This document shows positions 19,636 through 29,709 of a stretch of 64,000 nt of DNA, in pieces (position 1 is the stretch's first letter; each line of letters opens with the position of its first letter). The stretch lies in contig OX621265.1 of assembly GCA_951640165.1 (NCBI GenBank), positions 12,289,001 to 12,353,000 of the forward strand, written 5' to 3'. Both the position numbers and the translations under genes were made by a program. Below the pieces are notes generated by a model, which was given only the letters and a program-made list of their open reading frames with translations, was not told the DNA's origin and ran no database searches. The DNA comes from Pseudoips prasinana. Taxonomy: Eukaryota > Arthropoda > Insecta > Lepidoptera > Nolidae.

Positions 19636-20098
19636 CTTGTGTTTTGCTGATATCTTCCTAACTCAAGCGGAAAAAAGTTTTATTAAAAGGTTACCAACTG
19701 CAATTTTTATTTTTCTACGTCGTCGGTTCCTTTTGAACCTGTCGTGACGTCGCGTCATTTAAAACGTAGTAATTTTTTGTGTCCCTCCAACTTAGAGATG
19801 TGTCCTTTGGGATGGTACGTAATGGTTCTGTTGCACGCATGGGGGACACGGCTATGTTTTTAGATGAGGATGCTGGGTAAAATGTATTTTCTAAACAATT
19901 GTTTGCGGGTTCTGTAGAAAATTCTTGTTTATTTTTAATATCCCGGTAATTTTTTATATATACTATCGGTTTGTGACGGCATGCTTGTGTTTGATTCTTC
20001 TGATTCCTAAGCCAGAGGTCCTAAATTTGATTCCGACTTAGGGAAAATCTTTGTGATGAGTACGATTATTTGTTCAGTCTGGGTGTAATTTATCCATA
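19636..20098. other. Unassigned, with a tRNA-like SINE fragment at the end
   Basis: 19975-20098 resembles the tRNA-SINE at 58420-58560 (CTAAGCCAGAGGTCCTAAAT, TTTGTGATGAGTACGATTAT, TCTGGGTGTAATTTATC). 19636-19970 shows nothing recognised. Confidence 0.4.
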
Positions 20099-20170
20099 AC
20101 TAGCAGTGCCCGCGTTAAACTTTTTAAATTATAGCCTATGTGTTAATCCAGGGTGTCAGCTAACTCCATA
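20099..20170 (-). mobile_element. Helitron family H2, 3' end fragment
   Basis: CTAG then CAGTGCCCGCGTTAAAC (hairpin eroded) and TATAGCCTATGTGTTAATCC, matching the 3' part of 63516-63697 on the minus strand. Confidence 0.6.
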
Positions 20171-21589
20171 CCAAAGGTAAATGGCAAGAATGTATGGGAC
20201 TTTTGTACCGCTAGTAAAATTTCGTGTTACGGGATATTTTATATTTTAATTGGTGGTTAATGTGATAGAAAAGGCATTTTTAATTTCTTAGATTTTTAGA
20301 ACTTGGGATATAAAAGTTATAGCCAGTTTTATTTTAAGGTTACGTTTGGTAATCTGTGGTACAACCCCATGGCCGTGGAAATATTGCAGTTCAAAAATCA
20401 CTCTTACTGCCTAAGTAATAAAGATACTGTAAATATCAAAGTGTGTCTACTGATGTGGCAATGAAATGCTAGTGTTAACTAGTGTACCAATGAAGATTGT
20501 TACATATTATATTTACATAAACATTGTTATGGTGATAAAGTAACTGGTGTAGCTCTTTTTATAGTCTTTTACATGGATTTATTCCGAACCTGCCCCGAAA
20601 ATCCTAACCGGGTCGCGAGTTAGGTTAGGAAGATGCAAACTATTATTTGTTGAAATAATGAAAAGTTCTTCATTTCCATTAATTACAAAGTTCATAACCC
20701 AGTGTACATTTGTGTGAGGTTGCAAGGGGTTATATATGAGGTTTTGAGTGGAGGCTGGAGGTCAATAAAACAATAGACTCGTTGTTTTTTGTAACTACAT
20801 TAATTTTTTTGATATTATTATTAATTTATCTTTAGTATTACTTCATCTAAGAATATCTTCATATAAGTACCCACCAAACAATAATTATCACATAGCACAA
20901 AGCAACATTGGGTTTTGTTGAGAACTTCACTCTCTTCGAATAATGCTTGTCTTCTTAGTCGGGGCAAGCGAATGTTGCAATTAACACATTGCAAACTCGT
21001 CATTTTAATTAAATGATCAAGCGTCCTTTCGTGCATCCACTGTCAACAGATATATATTATAGCACGGAGGAACTGATGCTGAACTCACGTAATATCTGCA
21101 AGATAATTTGCTAAATTGATGACATGTATCAAAACAACAGCAATAAATATCTGACAGATTGTCTTTGCCTGTCAATAAATAATTACCATGAACAAACAAA
21201 ATATTGACGACGAAAATCGTTCCTATTCTAAATCATTAATTATTACGATATAATGCAACTACTGTGCTTTCTTAGGTATAATAAATAAGTCTATAATTAT
21301 ATGATTTATATGTAATGTTGTTCCCATTTTATAAATAATTAATTATAATTTCGACATTTATGTTATTTTACACATGGCAATTTCTGTAAACGTAACTGCG
21401 TTTAGTTTACGATTTTATTACGTTTATTTATTGAAAATAATTGAAATATTCTTATTGATTTTATTAATTAATCCCAAGTTCTAAAAATATTATACTTACA
21501 TTAAAATCAATGCCTTAGTTGTCTTAACATGTAGTACAAATTATATAGCTGAACACTAAAAGAAGTATGCGGTACCTACAGATATTGCC
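20171..21589. other. 1.4 kb without recognised features
   Basis: AT-rich. Several 60-71-codon frames on the minus strand (20821-21199) carry no motif. No repeat shared with the rest of the window was noticed. It could be host intergenic or intronic sequence. Confidence 0.4.
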
Positions 21590-21690
21590 ATTCACATTTA
21601 TTAAAATCGGTCCATCCGTTTAGACGTGTAGAAGTAACAAACATACACACTCACACGCTCACAAACTTTCGCCTTTATAATATTAGTGCT
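21590..21690 (-). mobile_element. Helitron family H2, 5' end fragment
   Basis: Read from 21690: ACTAATATTATAAAGGCGAA, AGTTTGTGAGCGTGTGAG, ACACGTCTAAACGGATGG. The 3' half is missing. Confidence 0.65.
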
Positions 21691-21840
21691 AGAGGCCTAC
21701 TGGGTGGCTTGACAACTCTGACACTAGGGCAAACACTACGGAGAAATCCCAAAATCACTTTTTGGCCCGACCCGGGATTTGAACCCAGGACCTCATTTTC
21801 TGCGGTTGAACACGCTACCGCTAGACTAACGAGGCAGTCC
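21691..21840. repeat. Composite: 5S-SINE tail joined to an inverted family D head
   Basis: 21691-21735 is the end of the 5S-derived SINE (AGAGGCCTACTGGGTGGCTT, CTCTGACACTAGGG). It is followed by GAAATCCCAAAATCACTTTT and a minus-strand family D head with B box GGTTCAAATCCCGGG and GCCTCGTTAGTCTAGCGGTA. The same joint occurs at 49930-50070. Confidence 0.65.
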
Positions 21841-22318
21841 CACACTATCGCCTTAGTTACTCTTGTAAGTATATAACCACCATTATCTCAGCTAATACCT
21901 TCCATACATACCGTTGTTATCCATTATCCACTAAAGGATATTGTTAACTTAATACTGTTGTAGGACCGACTGGTTAAGCCAGCTCACCCTACGGAACCCT
22001 AGCGACCGTGTCCGTCGGCAATATGTCGCCGCATCAAATTATCGGACCCCACAAGTCCTCTGCCGTCTGATTAATGATCAAAGATTAAACATTAATATTA
22101 TTAGTGGGAGTAAATTTGTGTTTCTATGTGTAAGGGAGTAATGTAGTCTTAGTATTATGTGTACACCTGCATAGGAATAGAATTTATTTTTTAACTAACA
22201 AATTAGTAACACTTTTGTTTTTATTTATTTCGGTGTACTACTAACAACCCTTATATATTTTTTTAATTTATTTATTCAATATGAGTTTTTACATTGTGTC
22301 TGAATTTTTATAATGTAC
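21841..22318. other. Unassigned
   Basis: No recognised repeat or frame. Confidence 0.3.
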
Positions 22319-22662
22319 ACCACACTAATATTATAAATGCGAAAGTTTGTGAGTGTATGAGTGTGTATGTTTGTAAACTCTTTCACGGGAAAGCTACCGG
22401 ACCGGATTTTGATTAAACTTTGTAATAATATAGCTTATATATCTGAAAAACACATAGGCTACAATTTATAAAGATATTGTGTGAAGTGTGAAAAAAATAT
22501 GACGATAAGTGTCAAGTAAGTAGGAAAAAATCTACCATCTGCGAGTTATTCCGGCGTGCACTGCCAAAACCGCTAGAGGTACACCACATCCAACTAATAT
22601 TATTTGTTACTATTTCACGCCAAAAATTCTTTAACGCGAGTGAAACCGCAGGGCATCGCTAG
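22319..22662 (+). mobile_element. Helitron family H2, long form
   Basis: 5' CACTAATATTATAAATGCGA, body with TATTGTGTGAAGTGTG and TTCCGGCGTGCACTGCC, 3' TTTAACGCGAGTGAAACCGC then AGGGCATCGCTAG. At 344 bp it is the fullest H2 copy here. Its body explains the internal pieces at 15569-15823. Confidence 0.75.
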
Positions 22663-23120
22663 TATTATATATTTTTGTTATATGCTATAAAGTGTACCCA
22701 TCTATCATGTAAATAAGCGAAGTATTACACGGTACACGCGCACTAGTTAACTCTGACCCGCTCTCCTTTGTTCTATATCGGTCCACCGCGTCATCGTGGC
22801 GACAAAATGATACAAACACGTCATTAATATGCAAATTAATTACAATAATTTCACGCTTGTAGAGTACTTAATTATTTGTGAAAATGGGGGTAGATAGATA
22901 CGTACCTACGTCACTTTCGTTGCGGCTTTTTGATCTGACTTTTTGATGACGTCATCTTTGGGGAGAAATGCTTCTGTGTGTGTGCTTTTTTTAATGATTC
23001 GTAGTTTGGTTGAGGTTGAAATTGAATTAAGTGGACAATAGAAGTTGATTAGTCATTTGTCACGTGTGGTGGCCAGATGGACCACAGACCCACTTTGGGT
23101 TATGGTCCCTCCTGGTTTTT
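22663..23120. other. Unassigned
   Basis: No recognised repeat or frame. Confidence 0.3.
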
Positions 23121-23361
23121 GAAGTTATACTTCTTTTGGCGCGATGGAGAAAAATGATGAAAGTGAATTTTTTCGATGCGCGCGCACACCGACACCAAAA
23201 AATTTAACAGCATGAAGTTAGTTCTAGGTGGTATGAGAGTGAATTTTTACGCTGCGCGCGCATCGTGCGTGCGCATCGTTAAAATAACAGCATGACGTTA
23301 GTTCTAGGTGGTATGAAAATTGATAACTATGTTCAAGTTGTATATTAAGAAGTATAACTTC
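23121..23361. mobile_element. MITE with GAAGTTATACTTCTT ends
   Basis: Perfect 15-bp inverted repeats at 23121-23135 and 23347-23361. The interior holds two direct copies of ACAGCATGAMGTTAGTTCTA, each preceded by a CGCGCGCAC-rich stretch. No target duplication is obvious and no frame is present. Confidence 0.6.
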
Positions 23362-23427
23362 TAACGCGTGTACATAAGTACACACAAGTTTTTTTTTTTT
23401 TTTTTTATATCAGATTGCGACGCCCAT

Positions 23428-23553
23428 GTAGAGACGCCAGGACATTCAGCTACATTTTATAGATTTTCAGCTTTATCATTTAAGCATAATGTTCACTTTC
23501 AATTGGGGAAAGTTGACAGATTGGGGTAGCTTGATGTGCTGGCGTCTGTATAC
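23428..23553. mobile_element. MITE family V, copy 1
   Basis: Left arm GTAGAGACGCCAGGACATTC; right arm GACAGATTGGGGTAGCTTGA...GCTGGCGTCTGTA. Cleaner copy at 56391-56535. Confidence 0.65.
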
Positions 23554-23554
23554 T

Positions 23555-23794
23555 AGCAGCACCAGAGGAGTCGCGGGTGCGTTGCCGGCCTTTAAGGTCA
23601 GCAAACAAGTGTTGCTGTCTCTCCCCCCACCTCGATGAGCTCTGGCGACCCTTCCCACTCCTGATAGAATTGCGGCTATGGCGGGTTGGCTAGACTCAAT
23701 AGAGAATAGCCATCTGCGCTGGATATATAAAATGAGATAAATTCTATTAAATTATAATTTTATTGCACTATTTGCTATGAAAAGTTATTTGTCA
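23555..23794 (-). repeat. Family G fragment and family D tail fragment
   Basis: 23555-23660 is family G (GTGCGTTGCCGGCCTTTAAG). 23660-23735 is the 3' tail of family D (TAGAGAATAGCCATCTGCGC). The rest is unassigned. Confidence 0.5.
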
Positions 23795-23945
23795 ATCTCA
23801 AAAACGGGAAATCATAAATTTAACTGTCGGGCGGGTCTCGAACCAGGACCAATCTACCAATACGGGGTAGGCACTCTGCAATAAGCTACGAACGATACAC
23901 ACCAGCATACCAAATTTCGGACTTAAAAGGTTCAGTTTCAGGATA
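23795..23945 (-). repeat. tRNA-derived SINE, family E, copy 1
   Basis: Minus-strand head GTATCGTTCGTAGCTTATTG, then CCTGGTTCGAGACCCGCCCG (B box GGTTCGAGACC) and ATCATAAATTT. A second copy is at 62740-62945. Confidence 0.6.
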
Positions 23946-24097
23946 TTGGTTTGCGCTGATATTTTCATCATTATTCATTTGCTCTATCATTCTCCTTTTA
24001 TTGAATTTTTTAAACCTTTTTACCCTTTTTTGCTTCGTTAAACTCTTGTTCATCCTAAGGTTGTATGTAAAAAATCGTAGCTAGCGATAAGACCGCT

Positions 24098-24340
24098 TTT
24101 GGAACGAAGTTCCTTACCGCGCGTTGCGAAAGGGGGCTAGACGGAAAAAATTACGAAAAGTTGTAACGACACTTTTTTTTTCTAAAACTGAGCCTACTGA
24201 TTAAGTTTATATTACATTATATTTGTTAATAATAAAAAAAAATGTTATAACTTAAAATAAATAAAATTTTATTACCATTCCTTCACTAATTAATCGAAAG
24301 GAACTTCGTTCCATCTGGGTGTCCCTTTACACCTCTAACC
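24098..24340. mobile_element. Non-autonomous element, family W, copy 2
   Basis: Left GGAACGAAGTTCC at 24101 and right GGAACTTCGTTCC near 24300 are perfect inverted copies. The end CATCTGGGTGTCCCTTTACA is shared with the other copies. The CT-rich middle is replaced by AT-rich sequence. Confidence 0.6.
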
Positions 24341-24344
24341 TTTT

Positions 24345-24615
24345 TTTGTTAATAATCTGTTGCCGTGGAGAAATGTATTCTTGAGTAGGCTAGCCTAGAA
24401 CACGTATCATATTCCAAGAGTTGCTACATTCCTACTACCGTCAGCGTTTCGGTCTGGCTGTATAGCGAGTTGTGGATCCATCCGTCAGTTATGCGAAACC
24501 TAATTGAAAATCCCAGGTTTGAATATTTGGTGGCATGTTCGGCTACCAAATATAACTACTGGAGTACAAGTTTATAAGTTCCGCTATCTATGAATCACTA
24601 TAATATCCAAACAAT
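24345..24615 (+). repeat. Long direct repeat, left copy
   Basis: GTGGAGAAATGTATTCTTGA, GAACACGTATCATATTCCAA, CCCAGGTTTGAATATTTGG. The same sequence recurs at 24880-25145 with about 10% differences. It flanks the 5S-derived SINE. Confidence 0.75.
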
Positions 24616-24627
24616 ATCCATATAATA

Positions 24628-24880
24628 GAGACGCTCATAGCCAGATTCTCATCGGTCCGTAAGTGAATAGCGAGGTCAAGCAACTAGGCTCGCGGTCAGT
24701 CCATAGATGGGTGACCGTCTGATTTATTTCTGAGCGTCTCCGTGCTTCGGAGGACACGTTAAGCTGTCGGTCTCGGTTTTAGCCATTATAAAACAGTCGT
24801 AAAGCCATGTAAGAGGCCTAATGGGCGGCTTGAACAACTCTGACACAAGGGTGCCCGAACGATAAGTAAGTAGTAAGTAA
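24628..24880 (+). repeat. 5S-rRNA-derived SINE, best copy
   Basis: The head GACGCTCATAGCCAGATTCT leads into CGGTCCGTAAGTGAATAGCG, then the 5S-like promoter region: AAGCAACTAGGCTCGCGGTC (compare 5S AAGCAACGTCGGGCGAGGTC) and AGTCCATAGATGGGTGACCG (compare AGTACTTGGATGGGTGACCG). The body has GCTTCGGAGGACACGTTAAG and ATGGGCGGCTTGAACAAC, and the tail is (AAGT)n. 5S sequence is from memory. Box A and box C of an internal Pol III promoter are recognisable. Confidence 0.75.
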
Positions 24881-25145
24881 TCTGTTACTGTGGAGAAATG
24901 TATTCTTGAGTAGGCTAGCCTAGAACACGTATCATATTCCAAGAGATGCTACATTCCTACTGCTGTCAGCGTATCCGTCTGGCTGTATAAGCGAGCTGCG
25001 GATCTAGTTGCAGAACGCCGTCTGTTATGTGAAACCTAATTGAAAATCCCAGGTTTGAATATTTGGCTACCAAATATCTAGCTACTGGTGTACAACTCTA
25101 TAAGTTCCGCTATCTTTGGATCACTGTAATATCCAAGGGTGAAAT
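24880..25145 (+). repeat. Long direct repeat, right copy
   Basis: Counterpart of 24345-24615; see there. Confidence 0.75.
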
Positions 25146-25189
25146 TGAAGCTAATATCAAGACCAGGATCGGTATTAATGTAAAATAAA

Positions 25190-25430
25190 ATAAATAAAAA
25201 GGCTTTTATTCACGTAGACTTTAAAAAAGCGCTTGTTAATAGTCAGAACATGTTTGTAGTAATATAGTTGTATACATTATTATTTCTAGTTACATTTATA
25301 TTTAGATGCACGGATTATATGAAAACATTTATAAAATTTTAATAGCTATGATATTCAGCTAGCCTGTATTAAGTTATTGTCAAAGAGATTATGTTTCAGT
25401 TGAATTATCAAAATATTGTCTAAATGGTTC
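25190..25430 (+). repeat. Dispersed repeat, family T
   Basis: GGCTTTTATTCACGTAGACT, AAGCGCTTGTTAATAGTCAG, AACATGTTTGTAGTAATAT, ATGCACGGATTATATG. Also at 1300-1500, 28360-28565 and 42150-42400. Non-coding. Confidence 0.6.
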
Positions 25431-25659
25431 TGTCTATATTAAGGTATTATTATTATGGCCGACCTTGTGTTTATAACGACGGTCGCCCACCGGATTCAAT
25501 AATAATGTATCAGAAACATTCGATAACGAAAAATTATAACAGGTAACTCATGTTGTTAATTTTATGTTGGATTGGGCGACGTTTGTTTTGCCAAAATAAC
25601 GGAAATTTGACAGCCTCAATAGCCTAGCGGTGCATGTCTGCGGGTAGCATGCTCAATAT
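25431..25659. other. Unassigned
   Basis: Nothing recognised. Confidence 0.3.
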
Positions 25660-25920
25660 AAATAATAATAATATCTAGGGAGAATGTCACACAGATCATA
25701 CTAGCCCCAAAATAAGCAAAGCTTGTACTATGGGTGCCAGGCGACGATATACATACTTATATAGATAGATAAATACTCATATACTCGTACATAGAAAACA
25801 TCCATGGCTCAGAAACAAATATTCGTGTTCATCACACAAATAATTGCACTTACCGGGATTTGAACCCAGGACCACCAGCATCGTAGGCAGGAGCACTACC
25901 AACTAGGCTACGGTGACCGT
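25660..25920 (-). repeat. tRNA-derived SINE, family A, copy 5
   Basis: Full module order on the minus strand; (ATT)n tail at 25660-25675; head ends GGCTACGGTGACCGT at 25919. Confidence 0.85.
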
Positions 25921-26309
25921 CTATATAGTATATATTCGCTCCAGAATAAAAACTTATGACCTATACTACTTTTTATACTACGAAGACCACACAATGTCAA
26001 GCGGTTACCGTTATCTATTGCTACACAAATGGCACTTACGCGTGCTGTCCTTCGCCCAACTCCGATGTGCTCTGTTGAACATACTCCCAACAGTGCCAAC
26101 CCAGAACGACAACATTGCCTCGTTGACCTTGCGGTTGCGGTTGGTCGCGATTTTAACCGCAGATAAAGATGCTCTGGGTTCCAATCCCATGTCCCGGTGT
26201 GATTTGTACCCAGAACCTTAATATTTACGGTTTAATACGCTGCCACTGGACGAGGCTATTGCTTTCACTAGACACTAGACTGTTTTTTGTCGGAATTACA
26301 TTTGATATT

Positions 26310-26525
26310 AGTAATCGTCGCACCACCCGCACTTGCAGTAGGGTTCATCCATATCATCTGGAAGCGATCACCACGACGCGATATGTCCTTCTTTAAACGG
26401 TGTTTAAAAAGAGTATTAATGTCTCGGTAGGCTGTGTCCTGGCATTGCAAATGTCCATAAGTAGCGGTTATCACTTACCATCAGGTGGCCTACTAGCTCG
26501 TCTACCTCGAAAAAGCAATACAAAG
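26310..26525 (+). repeat. Non-LTR retrotransposon 3' end
   Basis: GCGATATGTCCTTCTTTAAA and CGGTGTTTAAAAAGAGTATT give the DMSFFKRCLKRVLMSR-type C-terminus as at 3574. The 3' UTR TTGCAAATGTCCATAAGTAG and ACCATCAGGTGGCC end with GCAATACAAAG. Confidence 0.65.
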
Positions 26526-26844
26526 AAGTAAAAAATCAGCAACCTTTTTTTACCGATTTTGTTGACTTTATCAACACGTGTTTTGTCAAACGTACCAAAT
26601 AATGTTTGCGGCGATAAAATGGTCTCAAGCTTCGCTTATGACTTCCCACGCGGTACAGTACGACCACAGTAAAAAGCATAACAGGTTACTGGATAGGGCC
26701 TGTATTATTATCAAAGATGATTTTCGTTCTTAGAATGAAGGCGTCAAAAGTTACATTTTGCAGGCCCAAAAAGCCGGCCAAATCTACTACAGGCAACTGT
26801 TTAATTCAAGTTGCTGACGCAATACAGAATAGACGTTACGTTCG
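26526..26844. other. Unassigned
   Basis: Nothing recognised. Confidence 0.3.
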
Positions 26845-27017
26845 ATACAAAGCGCCCGTCAAGTCGTGGGTTCGATTCCCATCCAGGACAGATATTTATG
26901 TGCATAAACATTACTGTTTGTGCTGAGTCTGGGTGTAATTATCTACATAAATGTATTTACAAAAGAAAAGTAGTATATGTAGTATATCAGTTTAGGATTC
27001 CACAGTACATAGCTCTA

Positions 27018-27437
27018 TGCACAGCGTTAGCTTTGCTACCACCTGAACTTAAATGCGATGGATGGCTATATATAATGGAGGATTGTCCGAAAACTCTCAA
27101 TATTGAGAAATTCAATGACTATTTTGTATCGGCATGGCTTGACAACGAATATTATCGAGGCAAATGGGATTTTTGGGGGGATATCTACAGAACAAATAAC
27201 CCAGTGGAAGGCAGTAACGCTAAATTAAACAGAACATATTCGGGAAAGCTGAACATCATTAGCTTTTTGAATGTGATCAAAAACGACGCTGTTCTTTCTT
27301 TAGCTCGCCAAGGTAAACCTCGGCGTGCTGATGATATAGCTCATGACAAATATATATTTGATTCTGTAACGGCAATGTTGAATGGCACTATATCACTGGG
27401 CCATTGCCTGGACAAAATCAGCCCTTTTGTTTATTAA
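27018..27437 (+). pseudogene. MULE-type transposase, C-terminal fragment
   Basis: Residues from the frame: TALALLPPELKCDGWLYIME, then FNDYFVSAWLDNEYY, DIYRTNNPVEGSNAKLNRTY, ending DKISPFVY. An 'ALAFxPPxxV' stretch followed by an RTNNxxEgxNxxLN motif is, from memory, the region just after the catalytic core of Mutator-like (MULE) transposases. The DDE core and N-terminus are missing. It is open for 139 codons and fused in frame to upstream SINE sequence (the open frame begins at 26811), so an intact-looking 208-aa chimera exists on paper. No evidence of expression. Confidence 0.6.
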
Positions 27438-27472
27438 TGATATTAATGTGTCTATATTAATGATAAGTTTAA

Positions 27473-28020
27473 AAATGTTGATTTTTTGGAGATTTAATTG
27501 TTAAAATACTACTTTCTCATAAATAGTAGGTTGATTAAAATACTGTGATTGTAATTTGATTGTGATATTAGTTACGTAATAAAGATTTTTAAATATAAAT
27601 ATTTCAATTTATGTTGAAATACCACATTAACATAAATAACATAACGTGGTACTTCTATAAGGTACATATAGGTAAATACAAATGTGTATACGGTCTATAA
27701 TTATTTGACTGTTACTTATATACAAATGTTGATTTTTTGGAAATTTAATTGTTAAAATACCACTTTTTCATAAATAGGAGGTTAATTAAAATACTGTGAT
27801 TGTGATTTGATTGTGATATTAGTCACGTAATAAAGGTTTTTTTAAATAAGTAGTTCTAATTATGTTGAAGTATCTCAGATAAATATTACATGTGTAATAC
27901 ATATATATATCTTAACGTGGTACTTCTATAAGATAAATACAAATGTGTATATTGATAGGTGTAACTAATAGTACTGTGATTTGGATTTGATTGTGATACT
28001 AAATAATAAAGATTTTCCTA
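27473..28020 (+). repeat. Tandem repeat of about 252 bp after the MULE frame
   Basis: ATGTTGATTTTTTGGAGATT at 27475 recurs at 27726, and TACTGTGATTGTRATTTGAT plus a polyadenylation-like AATAAAG recur in both units. A partial third unit lies at about 27953-28015. This looks like a duplicated 3' UTR. Confidence 0.7.
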
Positions 28021-28190
28021 AATTGCAATAGATCTTTTAATTATTAAAATTAAAAACATGCATCGCGGATGCATACCTAGAACTGGAAGTATTTAATATC
28101 TTTATGTTATTAGAAAAAACTATTATTTCAATTTATTGGAAGATATAGTACAATATTTTTTGTCAACTGTACTTTGAATTTGCCAGGAAT

Positions 28191-28269
28191 GTGGGACGAG
28201 TGGTGACTTTAAAACTCAAGTGGGACGAACGAGGAATTCTTTGGAATGTGGGACAAGATAGTGGGACGA
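28191..28269 (+). repeat. Four GTGGGACGA words
   Basis: GTGGGACGA-type words at 28191, 28220, 28248 (GTGGGACAA) and 28261 at the right edge of the MULE segment. Clustered short repeats near a transposon end are often transposase-binding sites; here that is inference. Confidence 0.5.
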
Positions 28270-28359
28270 CAGAGGCACAAATCGTTGAATAATGTCCCAG
28301 AATATTTTATTTTTTTATTGGATCCTTGATCGCGCTTTAATGCTACCATGATTGCCATA

Positions 28360-28565
28360 TTAATACAAGCTAGCTGAATATCATTACTATTATAAAATAA
28401 ATATTATATTTTTTTTAACAATCAGTCCACCTTAATATCTCTTTATAACTATAAATAATTATGTATACTTACTTACTCAATTATATTACTACAAACATGT
28501 TCTGACTATTTACAAGCGCTTTTTAAAAGTCTACGTGAATAAAAACCTTTTTTATTTAAGTTATT
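28360..28565 (-). repeat. Dispersed repeat, family T
   Basis: Minus-strand copy of the 25190-25430 repeat: ACAAACATGTTCTGACTATT, TTACAAGCGC, AAAGTCTACGTGAATAAAAA. Confidence 0.6.
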
Positions 28566-29070
28566 TAATTCTTTATTTACTGGATACCATCGTTAGGTGG
28601 GAGAGCATGACCATGACAGAAATGACATTAATTTAATTTTCCTCCTCTCCGCAAGAATAAAACCTTTGTTGTCTATAACCGATGTCGTACTATGCCCAAC
28701 GGTTACGGACGGAGTAACCGGTTCTCTAATTACTCGGTAACCTGTTCCTGTCATTCGGTGAAATTTATATGCAGTGCTGCCTTTGATCGCGACTTCGTCC
28801 GCAATAGTTGTCTAATAAACTTGTTTTCTTAATGATCCTACCTATGAGAATGTCCTGCGTTTCCTGTGTATTTACTTTGCTTACTTTATTGTATAGATAG
28901 TAGTTACCTTAGTATCAGAGTTGTGTGCCCAGTAGGCCTTTCACATGGTGTTACGACTCGAACTAAGATCAACCACGGTGACGTTAAATAATATAATGAA
29001 AACTCATTGGCGGACACTCATCAATAGACTGATCGCGGGGTTAGGTGCTCTACAACATTATCTTAGAAAC
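28566..29070. other. Unassigned
   Basis: No recognised repeat or frame. Confidence 0.3.
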
Positions 29071-29084
29071 AGTCTTCTAGTTTG

Positions 29085-29321
29085 AGTCGGCAAATGGGGA
29101 GGGCAACGCACAGCTCTCCCCGGGTGTGTGTCCCGACCAACTGGGACACGGCGCAAAAGGGGGGCACCGGAGCAGCATACCCGCGTTCCCGGGGCTCCCC
29201 GTATCAGGCGCCAGAAGAAGTCCACGGCAGGTTAGGTTTAGTCGGTGCGAGTCCGACATACCCACCCGCAGACACTTTTTGCGGGTGGCATGCATTAGCA
29301 TTCCCCCTGCCTTATCAAAAA
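29085..29321 (+). mobile_element. GC-rich retroposon with 14-bp target duplication
   Basis: Perfect direct repeats AGTCTTCTAGTTTG flank it (29071-29084, 29322-29335). It is much more GC-rich than its surroundings and ends with a short A run (CTTATCAAAAA). It contains the hairpin GTGTCCCGACCAACTGGGACAC-like pair (GTGTCCC/GGGACAC, 29129-29150) and GGTGCGAGTCCGACATACCC. Best read as a 5'-truncated non-LTR retrotransposon or SINE inserted by target-primed reverse transcription. Open frames across it lack recognised domains. Confidence 0.75.
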
Positions 29322-29499
29322 AGTCTTCTAGTTTGTTACTATATGAAAGAATTAACTGCTAATGATGAAGTCCTGGGACGTTCATACATACACATACACA
29401 CATACATACATATTAATGAATTCAATTAATATTTAACACTAGTTAATTAATAAGAATAAAAGTATCAGTATCAATTATTTTACTTAAAATAATTTTTGG

Positions 29500-29642
29500 A
29501 CAAGATGGACCGATGATCTTGTGCGGGTCGCTGGAAACTGCGGGATGCGAATAGCGCAAGACCGGCAATTGTGGAGATCTTTGGGGGAGGCCTTTGTCCA
29601 GCAGTGGACGTCTTTCGGCTGATATAATGATGATGGTGATTT
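29500..29642 (+). pseudogene. RTE-type LINE, very short 3' copy
   Basis: Codes TRWTDDLVRVAGNCGMRIAQ, DRQLWRSLGEAFVQQWTSFG, stop, then (ATGATG) tail. 5'-truncated. Confidence 0.85.
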
Positions 29643-29709
29643 TTTGGACAACCAGAAAATATCAATATCTTTAAATTTGCTGTTGTATGTTCGAGGTAGG
29701 TAATCGTTA

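Larger units (their letters stand above)
26845..28320 (+). repeat. tRNA-derived SINE, family B, copy 3, split by a MULE segment
   Basis: 26845-27015 holds GTCGTGGGTTCGATTCCCAT, GACAGATATTTATGTGCATA, AAAAGAAAAGTAGTATATGT and a decayed 3' module (CCACAGTACATAGCTCTATG). Its expected end, GAATAATGTCCCAGAATATT, appears only at 28286. The 1.26 kb between is foreign. Confidence 0.65.

Noticed and set aside
24660..24720. Possible 5S rRNA gene
   Set aside because: Only the promoter-like half is present and it runs into a SINE body with an (AAGT)n tail, not a 5S 3' half and T-run.
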